Positions 1-7,403 of a stretch of DNA of 64,000 bases are shown piece by piece. Below the pieces are notes generated by a model, which was given only the letters and a program-made list of their open reading frames with translations, searched no databases and had not been told where the DNA came from. Position 1 is the stretch's first letter. Each line of letters starts with the position of its first letter. Origin of the DNA: Amycolatopsis orientalis DSM 40040 = KCTC 9412 (GTDB lineage Bacteria > Actinomycetota > Actinomycetes > Mycobacteriales > Pseudonocardiaceae); NCBI RefSeq assembly GCF_000478275.1, contig NZ_ASJB01000097.1, positions 1 through 64,000 of the forward strand, in the 5' to 3' direction. The position numbers were made by a program, and so were the translations under genes.

Positions 1-59
1 ACACGCGGGCCGAATCCACCAACAAGAGGAATGTATTTTTCACGCTTAACTTAGCGGCA

Positions 60-464
60 TTGCACCACATCGAACTGTGGGTACCGGATCTCGCGCGCGC
101 TGAGGAGAGCTGGGGCTGGCTGCTCGGCGAACTCGGCTGGCGGGAGTTCCAGCGCTGGCCCGCCGGGGTCAGCTGGAAGCACGGCACGACGTATCTGGTC
201 GTCGAGTGCTCTCCCGCGCTCAGCGGCGAAAAGCACGAGCGGACCAACCCGGGCCTGAACCACCTCGCGCTGCACGTCGAGTCCCCCGATCGGGTGGACG
301 AACTCGCCGCGAAGGCCGTCGAACACGGCTGGTCGCCGATGTTCGCGGAGAAGTATCCGTATGCGGGCGGTGATCACCACTACGCCGCGTACCTCGAAAA
401 CACCGATGGCTTCGAGGTCGAGTTGGTCGCACAACAGGGGAGCGACGTCACCCGGCCGGGTTAA
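60..464 (+). CDS. VOC (glyoxalase/bleomycin-resistance fold) family protein
   Basis: A small protein of 134 residues from a TTG start, with the vicinal-oxygen-chelate pattern: an N-terminal HHIELWVPDL strand, a central NPGLNHLALHVES strand and a C-terminal AYLENTDGFEVELVA strand. In the family these His/Glu positions bind a divalent metal. The substrate cannot be read from the sequence and could be a small metabolite or an antibiotic. The start is uncertain. A good Shine-Dalgarno-like AAGAGGA lies at 24-30 in front of an ATG at 31, but that frame stops after seven codons. The VOC frame is open to the window edge, so the real start may lie further upstream. The next gene follows after 21 bases. 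Confidence 0.75.
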   Translation: MHHIELWVPDLARAEESWGWLLGELGWREFQRWPAGVSWKHGTTYLVVECSPALSGEKHERTNPGLNHLALHVESPDRVDELAAKAVEHGWSPMFAEKYPYAGGDHHYAAYLENTDGFEVELVAQQGSDVTRPG

Positions 465-485
465 GTCTCGCTACACTCGGCCATC

Positions 486-2009
486 ATGCGCCTTTTTCGT
501 GGGGGTCGGCGACCCGCCCGTGTCGTGGTGGCCGTCCTCGCGGCCGGCGCGATTCTCGTGGCGTGCAGTGACGGCCACACCCAGTCCCAGGCCGACGGCA
601 AGGGCGGCGGGATCGGCGGGGCCCAGCAGACGCCGGGGGAGAAGCCCCGGCCGATGGACGTCGAACTCGCCACGGCCGATCCGCGCCAGAGCGGCGCCGT
701 GGTCGCCGCGGGCGACCAGGACGCGGTCTACAACTACGGCCCGACCGTGATGCGGGACGGCGGCAAGCTCCGGATGTGGTGGTGCAGCCAGTACGGCAGC
801 GCCCAGCCCGCCGGTGACGACATCCTCTACGCGCAGTCGCCGTCGCTCGACGGCCCGTTCACCGGCCCGTCCGGTGGCGGTCCGGCCGCGGTGTTCTCCG
901 GCGCTCCCGGCGGCTTCGACGGCATGCACACCTGCGATCCGTCGGTGATCAAGGTCGGCTCGACCTACTACATGTATTACACGGGCGCGGCGGGCGATCA
1001 CGCCCTCGGCAACTCGATCGGCCTCGCCACCAGCGCCGACGGCCTCACCTGGACCCGGGCCGCCGGCGGGCGGCCGATCATCGGGCCGTCGCACGACGTG
1101 CACCGCGCCAACGTCTACGGCGCGGGCCAGCCCTCGGCGGTGTACCTCGACGGCTGGTTCTACGTGCTCTTCACCGACACCACGGCCAAGGCCGCCGGCT
1201 GGAACGGTGCAGGGCAGTTCCTGTTGCGCGCCAAGGACGCGGCCTTCACCCAGGGCGTGGAGACGCTGGGGGAGCAGGGCTTCGTGGCGAAGCCCAGCAC
1301 GATCTCGCCGCGCACCCGCTCCCTGGTCGACGGCTTCAGCACCGACCTGATGTGGGTCGGCGCACTCGACGCCTTCGTGATCGCGCACGAGACCGACACC
1401 GGCACCACGCTGACCTTCTGGACCAGGGACTTCACCGCGCAGCCGTACCGGCCGGTGATCATCCCCGGCGCCTGGAAGGAGGGCCCCGGCCTGGTCCGGC
1501 GGCCCGACGGGCACGCGCCGCTCTCCTCGGGCGACGTCTGCGACCGGGTCCCGTTCGACGTCGTCCGCGCCACGATCGTCGGCGGCGCGGGGGCGCCGAC
1601 CGACCTCAGGCATTTCGGCCTGGACGTCCGCGGTTCGCGGGCCTGCGACGGCGACGCCCGGATCCGGACCGCGTTCGAAGGGGTCGCGATGCCTTCGCCG
1701 CAGCGGACGATCGACCTGGTGGCCGACGGGCGGCTGGTGCGGGTCGACCGGCGCTCGGTGGCGGCCGCGCTCGCGGGCGAGGTGGTGGACCAGCGGCTCA
1801 AGGCGGTCGAGAAGTTCCCGCAGGCGGCGCGCCTGAGCGCCGGGGCGAAGATGGTGCGCGCGCCCGGCCGGGGGGTCGCGGTGGTGCTCGACGGCAAGCT
1901 GTTCGCCGTGCCCGACGCCGGGGCGGCGGCGCTGAACGATTCGACCGTCGAGGAGATCAGCGATCAGGCCTGGGACGGCTTCCCGGCCGGTTTCTCGCTC
2001 GCGGGCTGA
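486..2009 (+). CDS. secreted lipoprotein with GH43-like beta-propeller fold
   Basis: A protein of 507 residues. Residues 1-27 are a lipoprotein signal: basic start, hydrophobic stretch, and a lipobox ending LVAC with Cys27, so it is probably anchored to the outer face of the membrane. The mature part has repeated DPSVIKVGSTYYMYYTGA-like blades (around residues 140-175), typical of the five-bladed propeller of GH43/GH32 glycosidase relatives. Later blades contain GLATSADGLTWTR and GPGLVRRPDG. A role in binding or cutting extracellular polysaccharide is an inference; the catalytic acids were not confirmed. Its 3' end overlaps the convergent next gene by 46 bases. Confidence 0.72.
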   Translation: MRLFRGGRRPARVVVAVLAAGAILVACSDGHTQSQADGKGGGIGGAQQTPGEKPRPMDVELATADPRQSGAVVAAGDQDAVYNYGPTVMRDGGKLRMWWCSQYGSAQPAGDDILYAQSPSLDGPFTGPSGGGPAAVFSGAPGGFDGMHTCDPSVIKVGSTYYMYYTGAAGDHALGNSIGLATSADGLTWTRAAGGRPIIGPSHDVHRANVYGAGQPSAVYLDGWFYVLFTDTTAKAAGWNGAGQFLLRAKDAAFTQGVETLGEQGFVAKPSTISPRTRSLVDGFSTDLMWVGALDAFVIAHETDTGTTLTFWTRDFTAQPYRPVIIPGAWKEGPGLVRRPDGHAPLSSGDVCDRVPFDVVRATIVGGAGAPTDLRHFGLDVRGSRACDGDARIRTAFEGVAMPSPQRTIDLVADGRLVRVDRRSVAAALAGEVVDQRLKAVEKFPQAARLSAGAKMVRAPGRGVAVVLDGKLFAVPDAGAAALNDSTVEEISDQAWDGFPAGFSLAG

Positions 2010-2434
2010 GCTTCGGCCTCGTCGTCTTCCTCTTCTTCCGCGGCGGGTTTGCCGATCCGGCCGCCGACGAACAGGCCGAGCCCGGCCGGGATGAGCACCA
2101 GCAGGGCCGAGAAGGCGGCGCCGCCGGTGAGCGCGCCGCCGAGTTCGGAGGCGCCGGTCTGGTCGACGAACACCGCGCGGCCGATCACGTACAGCACACC
2201 CGAGACCGGGCCGGCGATCAGCGCCGCGATGAACCAGTTCCTGCCGCGTTCGGGTTTGCCCTGCCAGGCGTCCACGGCGCTCCAGCCCGCCGCGGCGCCG
2301 ACGAGGACGGCGAGGGCGAGCGAGGTGACGAGGGTCTTGTCGGTGGGGTTGAAGACCTCGTACTTGGCCAGCACGGTGACGGCCACGCCGTGCAGCAGCG
2401 CCATCACGAGTCCACGAGTCAGCCACGGTGCCAT
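1964..2434 (-). CDS. small four-helix membrane protein (B-4DMT-like)
   Basis: A protein of 156 residues starting MAPWLTRGLVMALLHG. It has about four hydrophobic helices (roughly residues 5-22, 37-58, 69-93 and 100-127) and a charged Glu/Lys-rich tail. The pattern resembles the actinobacterial B-4DMT small membrane family, which was named for resemblance to half a drug/metabolite transporter; no substrate is known. The 3' end overlaps the upstream lipoprotein gene tail to tail by 46 bases, so the transcripts are partly complementary. Membrane location is clear; transport function is only a family suggestion. Confidence 0.7.
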   Translation of the reverse strand: MAPWLTRGLVMALLHGVAVTVLAKYEVFNPTDKTLVTSLALAVLVGAAAGWSAVDAWQGKPERGRNWFIAALIAGPVSGVLYVIGRAVFVDQTGASELGGALTGGAAFSALLVLIPAGLGLFVGGRIGKPAAEEEEDDEAEAQPASEKPAGKPSQA

Positions 2435-2476
2435 TGGGAGAGTTTAACTCGCCAGTAGCGACCCGCCCGCCCCCAC

Positions 2477-2496
2477 GCATTCAGTCCTCTGAATGC
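2477..2496. repeat. short hairpin of the AGTCCTCT repeat family
   Basis: The 20 bases GCATTCAGTCCTCTGAATGC form a perfect 8 bp stem (2477-2484 with 2489-2496) around TCCT. This is the minimal version of a hairpin found in longer form at 20714-20775, 41021-41071 and 51458-51533. Confidence 0.8.
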
Positions 2497-2540
2497 ACTG
2501 GACCCCTGTCCTCTGCGCGTGAAGCCCCTTCCCTCGGCTC

Positions 2541-2569
2541 AGCCGCGTGAAGGGGGCCTTCACGCGGCT
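2541..2569. repeat. 13 bp perfect hairpin
   Basis: The left arm AGCCGCGTGAAGG (2541-2553) pairs perfectly with 2557-2569 around a GGG loop. The GAAGG/CCTTC theme recurs in the hairpins at 18434-18476 and 48167-48213. It may work as a transcript-end structure, but its position between divergent starts is odd for a terminator. Confidence 0.75.
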
Positions 2570-2642
2570 GCACGCGGGTGGTGATTCCCCGCCCGACCGC
2601 GCCGGAAGTCCACCCGGCGCGGAGACGAAACAGGGTGCTGTC

Positions 2643-2683
2643 GATGAAGGATCTGGGACGTTCAACGTCCCAGATCCTTCATC
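2643..2683. repeat. 41 bp near-perfect palindrome
   Basis: Arms 2643-2662 and 2664-2683 are exact inverted copies (20 bp) around a single central base. The left arm begins GATGAAGGATCTGGGACG. No function is established. It could be an intergenic repeat or a cruciform/RNA hairpin. Confidence 0.75.
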
Positions 2684-2698
2684 AACGAGGAGAGAAGT

Positions 2699-2733
2699 GG
2701 AGGGTTCGAGACGTTCACCGTCCCGAACCCTCC
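2699..2733. repeat. imperfect 15 bp hairpin
   Basis: The arms 2699-2713 and 2719-2733 (GGAGGGTTCG plus GACG, opposite CGTC plus CGAACCCTCC) pair with one internal mismatch around TTCAC. It lies about 110 bases upstream of pepQ. Confidence 0.65.
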
Positions 2734-2845
2734 GCTCCCGGCCACACCAGTAGGTCAGCGAACACGAGCGCCTAAGAGGCCTTCACGGACCGCCCCGTCC
2801 GGCAGCGGGCCGCCAGTACCGCGCCCACCCCCTAAACTCCATCAC

Positions 2846-3937
2846 GTGCGTGAATACTTCTCTCGCCGCCGCGCGGCGCTGCGTTCCCTGCTGGCCGACT
2901 CCGGGGTGGACGCGCTGCTGGTCACCGACCTGCTCAACATCAGGTACCTGACCGGCTTCACCGGGTCCAACGCCGCTCTCCTCGTCCACGAGGGCGGCGA
3001 CGACAAGACGATCTTCTGCACCGACGGCCGCTACACGGTCCAGGCGGCGACAGAGGTTCCTGACCTCGAACGGGTCCTCGACCGGGCGAGCGCGGCGAAG
3101 CTCGCCGATCTGGCGGCCGAAAAACACTTCGGCAAGGCCGGGTTCGAGAGCCAGCACGTCAGCGTCGAGCAGCACGAAGACCTCAAGGTGCGCTTCGACC
3201 GCGTCGAGCTGGTCAGGACGCCGAGGCTCGTCGAGCAGCTGCGGCTGGTCAAGGACGAGCAGGAGATCGAGGCGCTGCGCCAGGCGTGCGCGGCGGCCGA
3301 CCGGGCGCTGGAGGACCTGGTCTCCGCCGGCGGGCTGCGGCCGGGCCGCACCGAGCTGGACGTCGCCCGCGACCTGGAGAACCGCATGCTCGGCCACGGG
3401 TCGACCGGGCCGTCGTTCGACACGATCGTCGCGGCGGGCGCCAACTCCGCGATCCCGCACCACCGGCCGACCTCGGCCGTGCTCGCGACCGGCGACTTCG
3501 TCAAGATCGACTTCGGCGCGACGGTCGACGGCTACCACTCCGACATGACCCGTACCTTCGTGCTCGGCAAGCCCGCGGCGTGGCAGGAGGAGGTCTACGA
3601 GCTGGTCCAGCGCGCGCAGGCGGCGGGCTGCGAAGCCGTCCTCCCCGGTGCCAAGGTGTCCGAAGTGGACAAAGCGGCCCGCGGTGTCATCGTCGACGCG
3701 GGACGCGGCGACGAGTTCGGTCACGGCCTCGGCCACGGCGTCGGACTGCAGGTGCACGAGGCGCCCAGTCTCGCTACCACGGGCGTCGGTACACTGACCG
3801 CCGGTATGGCGGTCACCGTCGAGCCTGGTGTGTATCTGCCCGGCCGCGGTGGCGTGCGCATCGAGGACACGCTGGTCGTGCGGGAAGGTACGCCCGAACT
3901 CCTCACACTGAGCACCAAGGAACTCGTGGTCGTCTGA
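2846..3937 (+). CDS. pepQ: M24 family Xaa-Pro aminopeptidase
   Basis: A cytoplasmic metallopeptidase of 363 residues that removes an N-terminal residue before proline or cleaves Xaa-Pro dipeptides. After the N-terminal creatinase-like domain (residues 1-130), the pita-bread domain shows the five metal ligands: two Asp in KIDFGATVDGYHSD (around 221-232), His in GHGLGHGVGLQVHE, Glu in TVEPGVY and Glu in RIEDTLVV. The GTG start begins VREYFSRRRAAL. It is followed by efp after 38 bases, and the order pepQ-efp-nusB-bldD is shared with Streptomyces. Whether the substrate is a dipeptide or a longer peptide is not settled by sequence. Confidence 0.93.
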   Translation: MREYFSRRRAALRSLLADSGVDALLVTDLLNIRYLTGFTGSNAALLVHEGGDDKTIFCTDGRYTVQAATEVPDLERVLDRASAAKLADLAAEKHFGKAGFESQHVSVEQHEDLKVRFDRVELVRTPRLVEQLRLVKDEQEIEALRQACAAADRALEDLVSAGGLRPGRTELDVARDLENRMLGHGSTGPSFDTIVAAGANSAIPHHRPTSAVLATGDFVKIDFGATVDGYHSDMTRTFVLGKPAAWQEEVYELVQRAQAAGCEAVLPGAKVSEVDKAARGVIVDAGRGDEFGHGLGHGVGLQVHEAPSLATTGVGTLTAGMAVTVEPGVYLPGRGGVRIEDTLVVREGTPELLTLSTKELVVV

Positions 3938-3975
3938 CGGCGGCCCGGAAGATCGACACAGGAGACTGCACACTC

Positions 3976-4539
3976 GTGGCCACCACCAACGACCTGAAGA
4001 ACGGGCTCGTCCTCAACCTCGACGGCCAGCTGTGGACCGTCACCGCGTTCCAGCACGTCAAGCCGGGCAAGGGCGGCGCGTTCGTCCGCACGACGCTCAA
4101 GCACGTGCTGACCGGGAAGGTCGTCGACAAGACCTTCAACGCGGGCACGAAGGTCGATACGGCCACCGTCGACCGCCGGAACATGACCTACCTGTACAAG
4201 GAAGGTCAGGACTTCGTGTTCATGGACTCGGAGACCTACGACCAGATCACCGTGCTGGCCGAGACCGTCGGCGACAACGCGAACTACCTGCTCGAGAACA
4301 CCGAGGTCCAGGTCGCGGTGCACGAGGGCGTGCCGCTGTACATCGAGCTGCCGACCTCGGTCGAGCTGCTCGTCCAGCACACCGACCCCGGCTTGCAGGG
4401 CGACCGCTCCACCGGTGGCACCAAGCCCGCCACCCTGGAGACCGGCGCCGAGATCCAGGTGCCGCTGTTCCTCACCACCGGCGAGAAGATCAAGGTCGAC
4501 ACCCGTGACGGCCGCTACCTGGGCCGCGTCTCCAGCTGA
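3976..4539 (+). CDS. efp: translation elongation factor P
   Basis: EF-P binds between the P and E sites of stalled ribosomes and speeds peptide bond formation at polyproline stretches. The 187-residue protein has the usual three beta-barrel domains. The loop tip reads KPGKGGAF with Lys32 at the position that is modified in some bacteria; no modification gene is visible here. The GTG start (VATTNDLKNG) has CAGGAGA at 3960-3966 as ribosome binding site. The stop codon shares one base with the nusB start (TGATG), suggesting translational coupling. Confidence 0.97.
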   Translation: MATTNDLKNGLVLNLDGQLWTVTAFQHVKPGKGGAFVRTTLKHVLTGKVVDKTFNAGTKVDTATVDRRNMTYLYKEGQDFVFMDSETYDQITVLAETVGDNANYLLENTEVQVAVHEGVPLYIELPTSVELLVQHTDPGLQGDRSTGGTKPATLETGAEIQVPLFLTTGEKIKVDTRDGRYLGRVSS

Positions 4540-5003
4540 TGGCCGACTCAGGTAAATCCGGCAAGTCCCCGAACCGCGGCGGGCCGATCAGCCGCCGTCA
4601 GGCCCGCAAGCGTGCCGTCGAGATGATGTACGAGGCCGCCCAGCGCGGCGCCGACGCGGTGACGCTGCTGGCGGACCGCGTCGGTTCGGTCGAGGTCGAC
4701 CCGATCGGGGACTACACGATCTCGCTGGTCGAGGGGGTCACCGGGCGCAAGGCGCAGATCGACGAGCTGCTGTCCGAGCACGCCCAGGGCTGGACGCTGG
4801 ACCGGATGCCGCCGGTGGATCTCGCGGTGCTGCGGGTCGGCGTCTACGAGCTGCTGTGGGCCGAGGACGTGCCGGACCCGGTCGCCATCGACGAGGCCGT
4901 CGGGCTGGCGAAGGAGCTGTCGACCGACGACTCGCCGCGGTTCGTGAACGGCGTGCTCGGCCGGATCGGCACGATCGCCGACAGGCTCAGGGCCGTTCTC
5001 TAG
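4539..5003 (+). CDS. nusB: transcription antitermination factor NusB
   Basis: NusB (154 residues) binds boxA RNA with NusE (S10) and supports antitermination of rRNA operons. The sequence begins with a basic, Gly-rich tail and then the helical NusB fold, with SRRQARKRAVEMMYEA near residues 18-33, VDLAVLRVGVYELLW near 92-106 and FVNGVLGRI near the end. It overlaps the efp stop by one base, so the two are probably one transcript. A strong hairpin 14 bases after the stop closes the unit. Confidence 0.96.
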   Translation: MADSGKSGKSPNRGGPISRRQARKRAVEMMYEAAQRGADAVTLLADRVGSVEVDPIGDYTISLVEGVTGRKAQIDELLSEHAQGWTLDRMPPVDLAVLRVGVYELLWAEDVPDPVAIDEAVGLAKELSTDDSPRFVNGVLGRIGTIADRLRAVL

Positions 5004-5016
5004 AAAGACGTACTAC

Positions 5017-5052
5017 AACGGGCCGTGTCCTCTGCCGAGGGCACGGCCCGTT
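5017..5052. terminator. bidirectional hairpin terminator between nusB and bldD
   Basis: Arms 5017-5030 and 5039-5052 form a 14 bp stem (AACGGGCCGTG on the left) with a single G-T wobble and an 8-base loop. It lies between two convergent genes, as expected for a shared terminator. Confidence 0.8.
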
Positions 5053-5113
5053 CTCGTGCTCGGTGGTGCCGTCTGGCGTTTCCGGTCCCCCCGGACCGAA
5101 AACGTCGCCATTT

Positions 5114-5602
5114 TCAGTCCTCTTTGGACGGTCGAGCTTCCGGCGGCAGCACACCCCAGTCGATCAGCTGCTCGGTGAGCTCGCCGGGGGTCATGTCGTA
5201 GATGATCGCGAGGGAGCGCAGGTCCTCGGTGCGGATGGAGAGCACCTTGCCGTTGTAGTCGCCTCGCTGGCTCTGGATGGTGGCCGCGTAGCGGGCGAGT
5301 GGCCCGACCTTCTCGGCGGGGAGCTGCTGGAGCCGCTCCAGGTTGATGACGATCTTCGTGGCGGGCTCGGCGCCCGACGGCACCCGTCCCTCCGGCAGCA
5401 GCTCGACCACCGGCACACCGTAGAAATCGGCGAGTTCGGCGAGCTTCTGCACGGTGACGGCGCGGTCGCCGCGCTCGTACGAACCGACGACGACGGCCTT
5501 CCACCGGCCTCCGGACTTCTGCTCGACCCCGTGCAGGGACAGGCCCTGCTGCTGGCGGATCCCGCGGAGCTTGGCCCCGAGCGCCTTGGCGTAATCGCCC
5601 AT
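5114..5602 (-). CDS. bldD: developmental master repressor BldD
   Basis: BldD is the c-di-GMP-controlled dimeric repressor that holds actinomycetes in vegetative growth. The 162-residue protein has an N-terminal XRE helix-turn-helix (residues 8-64, with GLSLHGVEQKSGGRWKAVVV and SYERGDRAVT) and the C-terminal c-di-GMP domain. The ligand signature RGD-X8-RxxD is intact: Arg113-Gly-Asp115 and Arg124-T-E-Asp127. In the family two intercalated c-di-GMP dimers join the C-terminal domains and switch on DNA binding. It is divergent from the pyr operon, and a good BldD box lies 69 bases upstream, which suggests autorepression. The same neighbourhood exists in Streptomyces. Confidence 0.96.
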   Translation of the reverse strand: MGDYAKALGAKLRGIRQQQGLSLHGVEQKSGGRWKAVVVGSYERGDRAVTVQKLAELADFYGVPVVELLPEGRVPSGAEPATKIVINLERLQQLPAEKVGPLARYAATIQSQRGDYNGKVLSIRTEDLRSLAIIYDMTPGELTEQLIDWGVLPPEARPSKED

Positions 5603-5670
5603 CTGGTGGTTCTCCGTTTCCTCACCCCCAACCGGTCGGGATGACCGGTCCAGGGGACTCCTAGAGTCGA

Positions 5671-5683
5671 ATACTCAGAGTAA
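5671..5683. promoter_or_regulatory. candidate BldD operator (autoregulation)
   Basis: ATACTCAGAGTAA matches the published BldD consensus nTnACnCWGnGTnAn at every fixed base except the first T. A weaker second match (two mismatches) lies 16 bases on at 5687-5699. The site is 69-81 bases upstream of the bldD start codon in the bldD-pyrR divergent gap. Known: BldD represses its own gene in Streptomyces. Inferred: the same holds here. Confidence 0.65.
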
Positions 5684-5830
5684 TGGTTACGCATAGTTGT
5701 CACCAGGTCAAGCGGGTGCTTTCGCGAGGTCTTCGTCACCTGGGGCGCGCCACCCGTAAGAATGAGCGCCCGCTCCTGCTAGTGTCGACTCGATTTCCTC
5801 GCCACGCAGGAAGTCGACGTCCTTTAAGGA

Positions 5831-5848
5831 CCCGTCCAGAGAGGCGGG
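5831..5848 (+). promoter_or_regulatory. PyrR-binding RNA loop in the pyr operon leader
   Basis: CCCG (5831-5834) and CGGG (5845-5848) form a stem holding the loop TCCAGAGAGG, which matches the conserved UCCnGnGAGG core recognised by PyrR in Bacillus and mycobacteria. The ribosome binding site GGGAAGGAGG (5847-5856) starts inside the right arm. PyrR with UMP would therefore plausibly cover the site and stop translation. No classical terminator/antiterminator follows, so translational control is favoured over attenuation. A small palindrome GTCCTTTAAGGAC (5819-5831) lies just upstream. A weak -10 (TAGTGT, 5780-5785) is possible. Confidence 0.7.
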
Positions 5849-5862
5849 GAAGGAGGTCCGCC

Positions 5863-6474
5863 TTGTCGTCACGTCCACGTGGCGCGGCGGAACCGGCGGG
5901 AGAGCGTGAGCTGCTCTCGTCCGGCGATGTCGCGCGCACGATCGCCCGAATGGCCCATCAGGTCATCGAGAAGACCGCTCTCGGTGCCGGGGGCTCGACT
6001 CCACCCGTGTTGCTGGGCATCCCCACCCGGGGTACCCCGCTCGCCCTGCGGCTCGCGGACAAGATCGCCGAGTTCTCCGGCATCCGTCCGCCGACAGGCG
6101 CGCTGGACATCACGCTCTACCGCGATGATCTCCGCCGCCGCCCGCCCCGCGCGCTCGAGCATTCGCAGCTGCCGCCGACCGGGATCGACGACGCGGTGGT
6201 GATCCTGGTCGACGACGTGCTGTTCTCCGGCCGCACCATCCGCGCCGCCCTCGACGCCCTGCGCGATCACGGCCGCCCGCGCGCGGTCCAGCTGGCCGTG
6301 CTGGTCGACCGCGGTCACCGCGAACTGCCGATCCGCGCCGACTACGTGGGCAAGAACGTGCCCACCTCGCGCGCCGAAGGGATCGAGGTCCTGTTGTCCG
6401 AAGTGGACGGACGGGACACGGTTCTGCTGCGGTCGTTGAACGAGAGCGCTTCACCAGAAGGAGATCGATCGTGA
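5863..6474 (+). CDS. pyrR: bifunctional pyr operon regulator / uracil phosphoribosyltransferase
   Basis: PyrR senses UMP and binds pyr leader RNA; it also has weak uracil phosphoribosyltransferase activity. The product is 203 residues from a TTG start placed six bases after a strong AAGGAGG; the frame is open further upstream but that part is leader. The type-I PRTase fold is seen in VVILVDDVLFSGRTIRAAL (PRPP loop) and LLGIPTRGTPLA. It is the first gene of the pyr operon, and its stop overlaps the pyrB start as GTGA. Feedback on its own operon is expected from the loop at 5831-5848. Confidence 0.95.
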   Translation: MSSRPRGAAEPAGERELLSSGDVARTIARMAHQVIEKTALGAGGSTPPVLLGIPTRGTPLALRLADKIAEFSGIRPPTGALDITLYRDDLRRRPPRALEHSQLPPTGIDDAVVILVDDVLFSGRTIRAALDALRDHGRPRAVQLAVLVDRGHRELPIRADYVGKNVPTSRAEGIEVLLSEVDGRDTVLLRSLNESASPEGDRS

Positions 6475-7403
6475 AGCACCTGCTCGCCACCGACGGGCTC
6501 GACCCGGCGCTCGCGACAGCCGTGCTGGACACCGCCGAAGAGCTCAAGCACACCCTGCTGGGCCGCGAGGTCCGCAAGCTCCCGACGTTGCGGGGCCGCA
6601 CCGTCATCACGCTGTTCTACGAGAACTCGACCCGCACCCGCGTCTCGTTCGAGATCGCCGGGAAGTGGATGAGCGCCGACGTGATCAACGTCTCCGCGTC
6701 CAGTTCCTCGGTCAACAAGGGCGAATCGCTGCGGGACACCGCGTTGACGCTCGCCGCGGCCGGCGCCGACTGCGTGATCATCCGGCACCCCGCCTCCGGG
6801 GCGGCGCAGCGGCTTTCGGGCTGGCTCGCCGAGGCGGGGACGGCGGTCGTCAACGCCGGCGACGGTACGCACGAGCATCCGACCCAGGCGCTGCTCGACG
6901 CGGCGACGCTGCGGGAGCGGCTGGGCTCGCTGGAGGGCCGCCGCATCGGGATCGTCGGCGACGTCCTGCACAGCCGGGTCGCGCGGTCGAACATCCACCT
7001 GCTGTCGGCGCTGGGCGCCGAGGTGGTGCTCGTCGCGCCGCCGACGCTGCTGCCCGCGGGCGTGGAAAGCCTGCCGGTCACCGTGTCGCACGAACTCGAC
7101 GCCGAGCTGCCCGCCCTCGACGCGGTCATGATGCTGCGGGTCCAGGCGGAGCGCATGCACGGGGGCTTCTTCCCGAGCGCACGCGAGTACTCGATCGCCT
7201 ACGGCCTCAACGAACGGCGGATGAAGCTGCTGCCGGAGCACGCCGTCGTCCTGCACCCCGGCCCGATGCTGCGCGGGATGGAGATCGCCTCGGCGGTCGC
7301 CGACTCCCCGGCCTCGGCCATCACCGAACAGGTCCGCAACGGCGTCCACGTGCGCATGGCGGTCCTCTACCACCTGCTCGCCAGCGAAGGAGCCACCGCG
7401 TGA
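6471..7403 (+). CDS. pyrB: aspartate carbamoyltransferase catalytic chain
   Basis: Catalyses carbamoyl phosphate plus L-aspartate to carbamoyl-aspartate, the committed step of UMP synthesis. The 310-residue chain has the carbamoyl-phosphate loop YENSTRTRVSFE (near residues 47-58) and HPTQALLDA (near 137). It has the usual catalytic-subunit length. No pyrI regulatory chain is present nearby, in keeping with actinobacteria. The GTG start overlaps pyrR and the stop overlaps pyrC, both as GTGA, indicating coupled translation. Confidence 0.97.
   Translation: MKHLLATDGLDPALATAVLDTAEELKHTLLGREVRKLPTLRGRTVITLFYENSTRTRVSFEIAGKWMSADVINVSASSSSVNKGESLRDTALTLAAAGADCVIIRHPASGAAQRLSGWLAEAGTAVVNAGDGTHEHPTQALLDAATLRERLGSLEGRRIGIVGDVLHSRVARSNIHLLSALGAEVVLVAPPTLLPAGVESLPVTVSHELDAELPALDAVMMLRVQAERMHGGFFPSAREYSIAYGLNERRMKLLPEHAVVLHPGPMLRGMEIASAVADSPASAITEQVRNGVHVRMAVLYHLLASEGATA

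Larger units (their letters stand above)
2435..2845. other. gene-free divergent gap packed with hairpins
   Basis: This 411-base stretch lies between the start of the membrane-protein gene and the start of pepQ. No convincing ORF is present. It carries four separate inverted repeats at 2477-2496, 2541-2569, 2643-2683 and 2699-2733, annotated separately. Promoters for both neighbours should be here, but no clear -35/-10 pair was recognised. Confidence 0.6.

Noticed and set aside
471..2480. 669-codon open frame antisense to the propeller lipoprotein gene
   Set aside because: Low-complexity Arg/Gly/Ala translation spanning two real genes; shadow frame.
3286..3975. N-terminal extension fused in frame ahead of efp
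   Set aside because: Overlaps pepQ in another frame and is Arg-rich; EF-P clearly starts at GTG 3976 after CAGGAGA.
5683..5862. 60-residue N-terminal extension of PyrR
   Set aside because: This stretch is the divergent promoter and leader with the PyrR loop; TTG 5863 has a strong ribosome binding site and gives the normal protein length.
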